From Saprospiraceae bacterium (lineage in GTDB: Bacteria; Bacteroidota; Bacteroidia; Chitinophagales; Saprospiraceae): a stretch of 36,003 nucleotides of DNA. Position 1 is the first letter of the stretch, and each line of letters opens with the position of its first letter. Shown here piece after piece: positions 15,312 through 24,068 of the stretch. The notes under the pieces are model-generated. The model saw nothing but the letters and a program-made list of their open reading frames with translations. It ran no database searches and was not told where the DNA came from. The translations under genes and the position numbers were made by a program. The stretch covers positions 1 to 36,003 of the forward strand of contig JAJCYI010000077.1 in the NCBI GenBank assembly GCA_029263015.1. The letters are read 5' to 3'.

Positions 15312-16319
15312 ATGACTAAATTGAGTAATAATATCGAATACCGACAACTCATCGAAAAGATTGGTGATACCTACCAAACTGCAAAAAGCAAAATTATTTC
15401 TGCGGTAAATACACAAATGCTCAAAGCCTATTGGGAAATCGGAAAATACATAATCGAGTTTGAGCAAGATGGGGATTTAAAAGCAGGGTATGGGAAAGCA
15501 TTATTGGAAAATTTGTCAAAAGACCTTTCACTTCGATATGGAGGTGGATTCAGCAGAAGCAATCTTAATTACATGAGGCAATTGTACAACAAATACCCAA
15601 TTTGTGAGACATTGTCACACAAATTGAGTTGGTCACACTATTATGAACTGTTAAAAGTAGAAGACGATTTAGCAAGAAAATTTTACGAAAAACAGTCAGT
15701 AGCCGAAAGTTGGACAATTCGTGAACTAAGGCGGCAAAAGAAATCAGGCCTCTTCCACAGGTTGGCAATCGGAAAAGATAAAGAAGAAATATTAAAGCTA
15801 TCGAAGCAGGGGCAGATAATTGAATCAGAAGAGGATTTTATCAAGAACCCATACGTTTTTGAGTTCCTAAATTTCCCTGAGAATTATCAATACACGGAAA
15901 CAGACCTTGAAAAAGCAATAATTGACGATTTACAGAAATTTCTTCTGGAGCTAGGGAAGGGTTTTGCCTTTATGGGGAGACAACAACGGATAACTTTGAA
16001 CAACCGGCACTACTTTGTAGACCTGGTGTTTTATCACGTAAAATTGAAATGTTATGTTTTGATAGATTTGAAAATCGGTGAAGTGGTACATGAACACATT
16101 GGGCAAATGAAATTGTATCTTGAATACTTCACCAAAGAAGTAAATGAAGAAACCGACAATGAACCAATCGGGTTAATATTATCGGAAGAAAAAGATGATA
16201 TTATGGTAGAATATGCCATGTTGAATGATACCTCAAAGTTGGTGGTTTCAAAATATCAACTTTACTTGCCCGATATAGAACAATTGAAAAATAAAGTAAA
16301 AGAAATAATAGAAAAATGA
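15312..16319 (+). CDS. DUF1016/YhcG-family PD-(D/E)XK nuclease
   Basis: This 335-residue protein has two recognisable parts. The N-terminal DUF1016 region (about 10-160) contains NTQMLKAYWEIGKYIIEFEQ, SRSNLNYMRQLY, SWSHYYELLKV and SWTIRELRRQ. The C-terminal nuclease-like domain (about 170-330) contains the PD-(D/E)XK core FVDLVFYHVKLKCYVLIDLK and then GQMKLYLEYF. Relatives of YhcG are linked to restriction and other defence loci and to DNA restructuring; activity here is not shown. No methylase or other restriction subunit is adjacent, so it stands alone between an attC-like hairpin and a MITE-like element. The AT-rich coding sequence suggests acquisition. Confidence 0.9.
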   Translation: MTKLSNNIEYRQLIEKIGDTYQTAKSKIISAVNTQMLKAYWEIGKYIIEFEQDGDLKAGYGKALLENLSKDLSLRYGGGFSRSNLNYMRQLYNKYPICETLSHKLSWSHYYELLKVEDDLARKFYEKQSVAESWTIRELRRQKKSGLFHRLAIGKDKEEILKLSKQGQIIESEEDFIKNPYVFEFLNFPENYQYTETDLEKAIIDDLQKFLLELGKGFAFMGRQQRITLNNRHYFVDLVFYHVKLKCYVLIDLKIGEVVHEHIGQMKLYLEYFTKEVNEETDNEPIGLILSEEKDDIMVEYAMLNDTSKLVVSKYQLYLPDIEQLKNKVKEIIEK

Positions 16320-16480
16320 CTGGCAGTAACAATGTGCCATTTGTGCTAAACGCTCAAACTGCATTTTCACGGACCATTCTCTGTGGCCAATTCCATTGAT
16401 CCTTGTTGTAAAAAAATAAGCGGGCAGAGCGAACTCCACCCGCTTAAGGGCATCAATAATAAAATTCAGGGGTCAGGGGC
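16320..16480. other. Intergenic stretch, no recognised gene
   Basis: The 160 bases between the nuclease stop and the MITE-like element hold a minus-strand open frame (VEFALPAYFFTTRINGIGHR) that runs backwards into the nuclease gene. I do not recognise it and regard it as chance or an unreadable relic. Confidence 0.3.
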
Positions 16481-16638
16481 AGGGCTGTTAAGTTCTCGTT
16501 TTTAAATTTTAAATTTAAAATGATGAATTTAAAACTTAAAAATGACTTGTATGTAAAACACTCATAATCAGATAAATACGTGTGTTTTATTTTTGCATTT
16601 ACCATTTTACATTAAAACCCTTAGCACTTAACAGCCCT
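16481..16638. mobile_element. MITE-like element, copy 1
   Basis: This 158-base element begins AGGGCTGTTAAGT and ends ACTTAACAGCCCT, a perfect 13-bp terminal inverted repeat (14 bp when the flanking C/G pair is counted). The inside is AT-rich (TTTAAATTTTAAATTTAAAA, then TTTTACATTAAAACCCTTAG) and has no coding frame. Copy 2 lies 7.2 kb away with the same ends and much of the same interior. GGGGTCAGGGG occurs on both sides, like a target-site duplication in repetitive sequence. Confidence 0.75.
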
Positions 16639-16735
16639 GGGGTCAGGGGGCGAGGAGTCAGGAACAAAGACAAAAACCTGAATATTTTCCCAACCACTTT
16701 CTGACTCCTCGCCCCTGACCCCTGACCCCTGACTC
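16639..16735 (-). terminator. Long inverted repeat after the giant surface-protein gene
   Basis: A 22-bp stem with a single bulged base joins GGGGTCAGGGGGCGAGGAGT (from 16639) with CTGACTCCTCGCCCCTGACC (from 16701). It lies between the giant gene's stop codon at 16736 and MITE copy 1. The arms are made of GACTCC/GACCCC words. Position fits a transcription terminator; no U-run is visible. Confidence 0.5.
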
Positions 16736-19700
16736 CTAATTTATCAAAAGCATCATCTTCGTGGCCGTATGCGCTGGCGTGTCAAGTCGATAATAGAAAA
16801 TGCCGGCACCAGGCAGTTCATTTCGGTTCAATTGTATTTCATTGAACCCTTTGTCGTATTCTCCCACAATGCTTTTCACCATCCTTCCGGAAATGTCGGT
16901 AACGCTGATCGTGGCGGGAGAGGCTTCCGCCAAACGGAACCCGATCGTTGTGGTTTCGCTGAAAGGGTTGGGCACATTTTGCAACAGCTCAAACCCAGCA
17001 GTTGGGTCTTTGAGGATTGCCAATTCCACTTCCATTATTTCACCAGAAACATCATAAGCTTCGGCAGTCGTATATCGGCTGTTCAATTGAACGGTCTGAC
17101 TGAGTTGCCCTGGTTGCTTGGTTTTGAACATCAAACGAATGATGCTTTGGTCGTTCAGCCAAGTATTTTGATGGTCGTTCCAACTCACGGTCAGTATTCC
17201 GTCCTGCACAAAAGTGTAACCAAAATGTCCAGCATCGGCAAGACTCGGAGCCACACCATCGAATTCGAGCACAGTTGGATCAAACTGAAGGGTAAACTGG
17301 AATCCAGTGACATCGAAATCGTCGGTTGTCAAATCCAAAACCAATTCTTCACCCTTTTCCCAATTCCTATTTTGAGTAAATAATACCAGCGAGCCATTGG
17401 TCGTGCGGTCGTGTGTGCCACCATAGATATTGGCCTCAGCACTGCCATTGACATCGCCTGTCTTGATGGCAATGAAATCGGCGTCCAAAACATCATCGGG
17501 TACATTGTTGATGTTGATAACCTCAGGGAACTGAATAGCCCAGGGATTGTGTGGGTTTTGGAAAACAAAGTCCTTCGGCACAAACCGCCACGATGTATTT
17601 GAGGGAAATTCCTCCGTAATGTAAAGGATCAGTTTGCGTATTTCAACCAAATCAAAAGTCGTAATGGCCCCTGACCTGTTGGCATCGGCAGCTATCATTT
17701 TATACGGCGAATCGAGCAACTGAAGACCGAGTATGTGCTGACTTATTTTAACTAAATCAAAAGTGGTCACACCATTTCGGTGATCTTCATCCTTGATCGG
17801 AGTGAGCGTCACGTCATTGCCAATCGGTAAATTCAGGAATTGAAAACTCCCCGTCGGGTCGGTCATCCAATAGGAGGATTGTTGACCGCTGAGACTGATA
17901 TTCACATCCTGCACGGGTTGGCCGTCCTCAGTGTCAATGATGCCACCGATGTGTACCACGAGCGAGTCGTCCATGCAGGCAGTATCACCCTGCACCTCGA
18001 TAAATGTGGTGCAAAAGTCTTGGTTACCCACATCATCTGTCACCCAAATCTCCACTGAATCACCTGGCATATCGAAACAGAAAAAGGTAGTATCAGTATT
18101 CAGTGTATCTGGGGAAAACGAAAATTTCACCCCCGAACAATTATCGGAACTGCCATCATCCAGTTGAGCCGCATTCACCATAATCATGGGTGGCAGGGTC
18201 TGCATGATGACGACAACGAGGCCATCTTTGCAGAATACAGTCGGTGCCTTGCAATCCTCGACCGTCACGGTGGTGGAGCACGAAGATTGGTTGTTACAGT
18301 TGTCCATTGCAGTAAATTCCACTGTGTATTCTCCTGGGGGAACATTCGTGTAAGGCCCCAGAGTCGACCCATTTGGCAGGCTGGTCATCACACTTACCGA
18401 AGTCATTGGACTACAATCGTCAATGGTATTTTCCAGATCGGGCAGCAGAACTGTTGTCACGCATAGAGAGTCATCAATGCAAACATTTGGAACGTCACAA
18501 CCCGTTGTAAACACAGGGATTGTAAAATCATTCACAATAATCTTTTGTGTATAAACTATGTACCCATCCCAAGGATCGCTGTCAGGATCGCTGTCGGGCA
18601 CAGTTGACTGGTTGGCCATGCTGTTGTTGGGCATGAATGCAGCATTCCAGCTATCCCTGAAAGTCAGGTCATCACAATCGCCGTCCCCATCAAGGTCACA
18701 ATCTGGGAAACTTAGGCCAAGGTCTTCTTCCGAAGCTTCGATCACCTCTTGATCTACTTCATCACCGACCACACACCAGTTTATCACGGCCCAAGTCCTG
18801 ACTATTTTAAAACAGGCATTTTGAACCACATTCAAGGTGTCGTCGTCATAAGAGATCGCAATCATTTCACAGGTTTCATTGAAAATAATGGGTTCTCCAA
18901 AATCAGGTAAGGCATTTCCACAAGTCGTTGACAAATCGGCAGGAAACTGCACCACCCAGTCGGATTGGTGGAACACATTGATCTGCTGCGAACAACTTGG
19001 TGAAGAAAGTCCTTCCAAACCCGTGGCTGTCCAAGTCCTGGTGATGGTTCCTTCCAAACACTGCGTCAAGTTGATGTCTATATTTTTTGAAACGGTAAAA
19101 CCACAATTATCCATAAATGTTGGTGTCCCAAATTGGGCATCCAACAATTCATTTTGAGCAGTTTCATCACCATTTAGCGCAGCTAATTGTGTCTCAAGAT
19201 CCAATGCATAATCATCGCAACTGATCGTTTGCCCTGACGGGCATGAAGTCAATTGTGGACCCAATTTATCACTAACATTTGCCTCAATCATGCAATCGTT
19301 AAAGTTGCCGTGACAATCAAATACCCGGAACACCACCATCTGAGGCCCTGCCCCCACATCGTTGCAGCAGAACAAGACCGATGGGCCAAATACCAAATCA
19401 TCGTGGCCGTCATCACAAGGGTCATTCATACGGCGCACCTGGAAATTGTCTATGCAACAATTGTCGTTGCTGCCATCGTCAAAAGTAGCTGCAAAAACAA
19501 TCGCAGTTCCATTGGTGGACAAGCTCACTTCAGTCACTTCATCGCAAATAGCAGCAGGCGTCAAATTGTCAACAATTGATACTTCCACGAATATGCTGCT
19601 CATGTTTCCACAAGCATCGGTTGCCCGGTATTCGATCGTATGAATGCCGATAGCCAACCCAATATTTGGAATAAACCCACCTTGACTACCATCTGGCACA

Positions 19701-22700
19701 ACGTAATTCGCTGCCCCGACTGGCGTAATGATCTGGATGTTGACATCGTTATTGCAGTTGTCCACTACGCTTTCTGGTGGGGGTAAAAATCCTGTTGAAA
19801 CACATGGGAAAGGATGCTGTCCAGGAACATTGGCGTTTACTTCGAACGGTGCTTTTGAGATCACCGGGGCCACCTTGTCCTCAATCTTTATCATTTGTAA
19901 ATTATCCTTGCCCTCCGAATCTACGAGGATAATATCGCCACTGCACCAGTCGATCACCGTCCAGGTACGTACAATTTTGAAACTGTTGCCGCAAGTAGTC
20001 AATACGCTGTTGTGAATGCTAATGTTGTAGCCGCAAACACCACCTGCGTCGGCAACAATGCCCGAGCCAGTATTTTGTAAAATAGCATTCGACAGGCCAG
20101 CATCCACGTCAATATCGCTATCCATCGGGTCAGTGTCAGAAATGGAAGGATGGGGTGGATTCGGATCAACTATGCTTGGAAAGGCATTGTATTGTTCGCA
20201 ATGCCAACTAATATCATTGGGGAAAACAATGCCTGAGCGCGTCAATTCAATTTCAATGATGCATTGGTTTACAGCTGGATTGCCATGTACGTCGTGCCCA
20301 GCATAAGTGCGGCGGATTCGGTACACCCCATCATCACAAATATCATTATCTATCACTTGTTCGCCGACAAACGACACAACAGGGTCTGGATCACAATTAT
20401 CAACCAAAATTGGAGGGAGAATCGCAGCCAAATTGCTGTCGCATGTTACCTGGATTGGTGCTGTCGGGCAGTCGAACACAGGACCAAGTTTGTCTTCAAT
20501 ATGAATGTAGCCCCAGCAGTTGTTTTTGTGAACAACATCTTTGATTTTTACGGTCAAGGTCTGTCCTACGTAACTTCCATCAATTTCATAAACATTGACA
20601 GTGGCTGGATTCATGTCAGGCACAGGAAAACCAAATAATGTTGTGACCATGAATACCTCATAATATGCGCCAAGCGGCAATAAGTCGTCGCTTGAACAAG
20701 CAGCGATTTCGCCTTCCAGCACCATATCAGGTATCAGGTTCACCACGCAAGTATCGTTCAATGAAACCTGTACACTATTATTGCAGGATAAGCCACCTCC
20801 AATCAAGTCCCAGCAATTGGTCAATGGTGTTGGGTCATTCGACCCACCTGTATCGCCTGGCCTACCGAAGTTAGTGGTCTCAGGGTTTAAACCTGAATCT
20901 GAATCATCGCTAACTTCTACGGGAGTTCCCAAAATACCATTTCCCGTTCCAAAACCAATAACATGAAGTTTGGGAATAACTGGTGTGCCTGGCGCATCTG
21001 GGTTCACTTCAATACGATACCGCACAATGAAAATTTCTCCTGGCTGCAAAAGGCCACCTCCTGCCAACAGGTCGTTGGAGCCATCATATCCAGCATTCTC
21101 CGAAGGATTAGTTGTTGCAGTATTAGGCGTCCCGTCAGTGGCAGTCATTACTATTTGTGGAGTGTCTGTTACACTTACAAACCCACTGCCAAGCTGTGTG
21201 CCCATTGTCAGGTTTTCGATCAATTTCAGATCTGTAAGGTCCACATTGCCAATATTTTGCGTCAACACTTCCAATATGACATCAAAATTTCCCGGAAGCC
21301 CACTGGTTGCATAATCTACGCCAGCGATATGCTGGGTCACACGAATGGCGGGAAGGTTTATCTGGGTAGCATCATCATGCCCACCACTGTCATTCAAGAA
21401 GCCAATGTTATTGCTTTCAGCAATAAGACCAGCATCTGACATGTCAATTGCAAGGCAACCCGGAAGTGGTGTTTGGTTTGGAAACAAGCCCCTCGCACTC
21501 AAGGAAAGTTGGTGGGTCAGTGGCGTCATTGCCCCCAAGTCGTCAGGATTCAGTAGCATGACTACCTGAACGGTCATTTCATCGTTTTGCGAAAGCGGAA
21601 TATTCGAATTGGCAAAAAGACCGACATCGCCACCCGTACCCGTAAATGTTGGGTTGATATTTGGGTGCGGATTAAAAGTTGTTCCTATCACGATCGGACT
21701 GCCGACGAGGTTCAAGAATACCGGCCCCAGATCAGTTCCCAAATCCTGCACAACCGCAAGTTCATCCAATTGGGTATTACCCGTATTGCGGACTTTCAAA
21801 GAAAGGGTGCATTCGACATTTCCATTTGCATCAAAAGGAGGGTTAGAATTAAAACCAAGTACCCGCATGGATGCATTAACGGCAGGAATGAAAAGCAGCA
21901 ACCCATCCACGTCGCCACCTGTATCGCCCGGCGCACCGGTCGGCGCATCAGAAGCAGCCGACACGATTGCATCGGTAGGATCAGTGGCGAAGGCAAAAAC
22001 CTGATTCGTAATGGGATCGTATTCACCCAATTGGTTGGGGTTCATTGTTATTGTCAAATCCAGCACCAATGTTTCACCTGGGGCCATCTTACCTGAAGTC
22101 CCATCGAATAGATTGAGTACAGTTACTCCATTAAAAGTGAGATTATTGATCGCTGGATCAGCGGTAACGGCATGTCCAAGTCCAAAACTTGCATCCACAA
22201 ATCCCAGATAAGATCCAGTTGTCAAATGGTCGCCCAAGTCATCCAATAGTTGGAGGTTGGTCAACGTATCTGTTCCGCTATTTTGCATCTGGATACGGAA
22301 AGTCACATCGACATTTCCCGCATCTATACTTTGTGAAACACACCATATTTCTTTTGTCAATGAAATGCTATCCATGATGTTGCCAACAGGTGGGTTATTG
22401 GCAAGATCAGTCAGTGCAAATGGATCGTCAAAAATCGCCCTGGTCGCATTGCACAACAGCAAGGAAAAGGGTTCTTTACCATGAGGGCCTTGGCCCACCC
22501 CTTCCCGATAATATTCCACACAAACCTGATCCACGTCATTGCCAGCAGAATTTGCATCCCACCAGGGGCCAACACCATAATGCTGGTTGGCCAAAAAATG
22601 GATTTCAGCAGTGCCATCGCCAACCACGGTTGCAGGAGTTGCCGGACCATGTAAGCTGCCAGAAACGTTGACTGCTATTCCTCCCAGCGAGGCTGTCACG

Positions 22701-23197
22701 CGGACATGCTCGCCATCGTGAAAAAATTTGTGCTCGGCTGAATTGACTTCAAAAGGGGCTGGGCTATTAAAATCAAAACAATATTTTGTACCCGATTCCC
22801 CCAATGCCTCGCGGGCATTGTTGAAACTTGTCAACCCCCAACGATTGGGCATCCGATTGTTAATGGTTGCCGTATCAATGGCATTCAGTGCGCCAGTAAC
22901 GCTGATGTCAACCAGGATGGGATTATTCATCGCATCCTCAAGTCCTGTGTCGAAACCCGTCACATTGGTCAGGGTGTCTGCATCATTCAGGGCAGCACGG
23001 TCAGCAGCACTCAGCCTGTTCCAACGGGTGATGGGTTTGGGATCGTTGCAGACCATCAATGCAGGGTTTTCCCCCACTAATTTGGTCTCGATATTTTCAT
23101 TGAAAACAAAACTAAAAAACGGTAAGCTCAACACGAGCAATAAGGTGGTATTCCAGAATGGGATGACCGGTCTTGGATAAAACTTTTCTCTGTTCAT
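16736..23197 (-). CDS. Giant T9SS surface protein with DUF11-like, Ig/HYR-like, dockerin-like and cohesin-like domains
   Basis: The ATG giving MNREKFYPRPVIPFWNTTLL is chosen because it starts a signal peptide; the longer frame begins with TTG. The product is 2153 residues. Approximate order: a unique N-terminal region (to 270); three DUF11-like beta-sandwich repeats (270-795; NSGTDTLTNLQLLDDLG, NTGNTQLDELAVVQDLG, NIGNVDLTDLKLIENL); many Cys-containing HYR/Ig-like modules (800-1730; DKLGPVFDCP, EDKVAPVIS, VTVEDCKAPTVFC); a carboxypeptidase-regulatory-like domain (1742-1806); a dockerin-like pair (1805-1865; GVTTFDLVKISQHILG, GAITTFDLVEIRKLIL); a cohesin-like domain (1935-2062); and a T9SS sorting tail (LQNVPNPFSETTTIGF ... 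GIFYYRL). It should be exported and surface-attached; the function is unknown, possibly adhesion or matrix. MITE-like elements flank the gene. Confidence 0.88.
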   Translation of the reverse strand: MNREKFYPRPVIPFWNTTLLLVLSLPFFSFVFNENIETKLVGENPALMVCNDPKPITRWNRLSAADRAALNDADTLTNVTGFDTGLEDAMNNPILVDISVTGALNAIDTATINNRMPNRWGLTSFNNAREALGESGTKYCFDFNSPAPFEVNSAEHKFFHDGEHVRVTASLGGIAVNVSGSLHGPATPATVVGDGTAEIHFLANQHYGVGPWWDANSAGNDVDQVCVEYYREGVGQGPHGKEPFSLLLCNATRAIFDDPFALTDLANNPPVGNIMDSISLTKEIWCVSQSIDAGNVDVTFRIQMQNSGTDTLTNLQLLDDLGDHLTTGSYLGFVDASFGLGHAVTADPAINNLTFNGVTVLNLFDGTSGKMAPGETLVLDLTITMNPNQLGEYDPITNQVFAFATDPTDAIVSAASDAPTGAPGDTGGDVDGLLLFIPAVNASMRVLGFNSNPPFDANGNVECTLSLKVRNTGNTQLDELAVVQDLGTDLGPVFLNLVGSPIVIGTTFNPHPNINPTFTGTGGDVGLFANSNIPLSQNDEMTVQVVMLLNPDDLGAMTPLTHQLSLSARGLFPNQTPLPGCLAIDMSDAGLIAESNNIGFLNDSGGHDDATQINLPAIRVTQHIAGVDYATSGLPGNFDVILEVLTQNIGNVDLTDLKLIENLTMGTQLGSGFVSVTDTPQIVMTATDGTPNTATTNPSENAGYDGSNDLLAGGGLLQPGEIFIVRYRIEVNPDAPGTPVIPKLHVIGFGTGNGILGTPVEVSDDSDSGLNPETTNFGRPGDTGGSNDPTPLTNCWDLIGGGLSCNNSVQVSLNDTCVVNLIPDMVLEGEIAACSSDDLLPLGAYYEVFMVTTLFGFPVPDMNPATVNVYEIDGSYVGQTLTVKIKDVVHKNNCWGYIHIEDKLGPVFDCPTAPIQVTCDSNLAAILPPILVDNCDPDPVVSFVGEQVIDNDICDDGVYRIRRTYAGHDVHGNPAVNQCIIEIELTRSGIVFPNDISWHCEQYNAFPSIVDPNPPHPSISDTDPMDSDIDVDAGLSNAILQNTGSGIVADAGGVCGYNISIHNSVLTTCGNSFKIVRTWTVIDWCSGDIILVDSEGKDNLQMIKIEDKVAPVISKAPFEVNANVPGQHPFPCVSTGFLPPPESVVDNCNNDVNIQIITPVGAANYVVPDGSQGGFIPNIGLAIGIHTIEYRATDACGNMSSIFVEVSIVDNLTPAAICDEVTEVSLSTNGTAIVFAATFDDGSNDNCCIDNFQVRRMNDPCDDGHDDLVFGPSVLFCCNDVGAGPQMVVFRVFDCHGNFNDCMIEANVSDKLGPQLTSCPSGQTISCDDYALDLETQLAALNGDETAQNELLDAQFGTPTFMDNCGFTVSKNIDINLTQCLEGTITRTWTATGLEGLSSPSCSQQINVFHQSDWVVQFPADLSTTCGNALPDFGEPIIFNETCEMIAISYDDDTLNVVQNACFKIVRTWAVINWCVVGDEVDQEVIEASEEDLGLSFPDCDLDGDGDCDDLTFRDSWNAAFMPNNSMANQSTVPDSDPDSDPWDGYIVYTQKIIVNDFTIPVFTTGCDVPNVCIDDSLCVTTVLLPDLENTIDDCSPMTSVSVMTSLPNGSTLGPYTNVPPGEYTVEFTAMDNCNNQSSCSTTVTVEDCKAPTVFCKDGLVVVIMQTLPPMIMVNAAQLDDGSSDNCSGVKFSFSPDTLNTDTTFFCFDMPGDSVEIWVTDDVGNQDFCTTFIEVQGDTACMDDSLVVHIGGIIDTEDGQPVQDVNISLSGQQSSYWMTDPTGSFQFLNLPIGNDVTLTPIKDEDHRNGVTTFDLVKISQHILGLQLLDSPYKMIAADANRSGAITTFDLVEIRKLILYITEEFPSNTSWRFVPKDFVFQNPHNPWAIQFPEVININNVPDDVLDADFIAIKTGDVNGSAEANIYGGTHDRTTNGSLVLFTQNRNWEKGEELVLDLTTDDFDVTGFQFTLQFDPTVLEFDGVAPSLADAGHFGYTFVQDGILTVSWNDHQNTWLNDQSIIRLMFKTKQPGQLSQTVQLNSRYTTAEAYDVSGEIMEVELAILKDPTAGFELLQNVPNPFSETTTIGFRLAEASPATISVTDISGRMVKSIVGEYDKGFNEIQLNRNELPGAGIFYYRLDTPAHTATKMMLLIN

Positions 23198-23373
23198 GAG
23201 AATGGGAGCGGAATTGAGAGCAGGAAAGGAAATCTGAAAGGAAAGAGCAAGAGCATCCAACCCAACCTATTGGTAATCATGGAGGTACCACTCCCCATGC
23301 ATCCAATTACTTGGAGGTCAAAATGCTTTTAGCCTTTTTTCATTTCTTAGTGATAACCATATAACAGGCAATA

Positions 23374-23381
23374 CAAACTTA
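23374..23381 (-). promoter_or_regulatory. Candidate -7 box for the giant surface-protein gene
   Basis: The minus strand reads TAAGTTTG, an exact TAnnTTTG match, about 177 bases before the ATG. A possible TTAG lies 17 bases further upstream. If used, it gives a leader of about 170 bases. Confidence 0.4.
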
Positions 23382-23655
23382 CCGGATGTTGACCATCACT
23401 AATTAACCTTACACATACTCTTTGTTAGAAAATGAAACCTTCCGGACGCTCGCTGAGGTCGGCGCCAGAATCAAAAATCGGTATCGGGATGGGTCATTAG
23501 AAATGAAGAATTAAAAATTAAAAATGATGTTTCTTCATTCCTTGCAAGGACAGCCTTAAAATGGGAATTGAGTGTGGCTGTACCCTGAACAGTTTTGATA
23601 TTACAAATAATACTAATATTATGCCAAATTAATATATGTTTATTTTCGTGTCAAA
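23382..23655. other. AT-rich spacer without a gene
   Basis: No protein-like frame is visible. The stretch holds AT-rich words (AATTAAAAATTAAAAATGAT near 23510) and AATACTAATATTATGCC, then leads into palindrome copy C. I see no RNA gene. Confidence 0.4.
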
Positions 23656-23715
23656 ATGTAGAGCGGATTTCCAAATCCGCTTGGCCGGTTACGAATCTGG
23701 GGATTCGCAATACAT
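23656..23715. repeat. Palindromic dispersed repeat, copy C (hybrid arms)
   Basis: ATGTAGAGCGGATTTCCAAA (from 23656) faces ACGAATCTGGGGATTCGCAA (from 23691), and the element ends in TACAT as the complement of ATGTA. The left arm is itself a palindrome (GCGGATTTCCAAATCCGC), so this copy looks like a hybrid between two related word families. Confidence 0.65.
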
Positions 23716-23846
23716 GTTCCCATTAATAAATTAACCTGACCCAACCACAGGAGAATCGGCAACTGTCTATCCCAGCATATCACAAAATCGTGAATTAACA
23801 AGGGTTACAAAATCAAGAACCCAAATCCCATCTGACCCCTGACCCC

Positions 23847-24011
23847 AGGGCTGTTAAGTTCTCGTTTTAAAATTTAAAATTTAAAATGATGAATTTAAAA
23901 TGTAAAAATGGCCTGCACGTAAAATACTCGCCATCACGTAGGTACGTGTGTCTGATTTTTACATTTATTATTTTACATTTTACATTAAAACCCTTAGCAC
24001 TTAACAGCCCT
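23847..24011. mobile_element. MITE-like element, copy 2
   Basis: This 165-base element has the same terminal inverted repeats as copy 1 (AGGGCTGTTAAGT ... ACTTAACAGCCCT) and shares TTTAAAATGATGAATTTAAA and TTTTACATTAAAACCC inside. GACCCC directly flanks both ends, consistent with a 6-base target duplication, although the surroundings are themselves GACCCCT-repetitive. It sits 57 bases before the LVIVD lipoprotein gene. Confidence 0.75.
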
Positions 24012-24068
24012 GACCCCTTAAACCTTATAACCTACTCAATACTATAAATTCAATCAAAATCTAAATTC

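Noticed and set aside
16320-16360. A second attC-like site after the DUF1016 gene
   Set aside because: GTAACAATGTGCC and nearby bases hint at core sites, but no pairing arms of useful length could be drawn.
16248-16439. Minus-strand frame after the DUF1016 gene with a hydrophobic N-terminus
   Set aside because: It overlaps the end of the nuclease gene, resembles no known family, and has no plausible start signal.
16769-23180. Many open frames on the + strand opposite the giant surface-protein gene, several above 100 codons
   Set aside because: They are antisense to a clearly coding frame, share no signal peptides or domains, and follow from its biased codon use.
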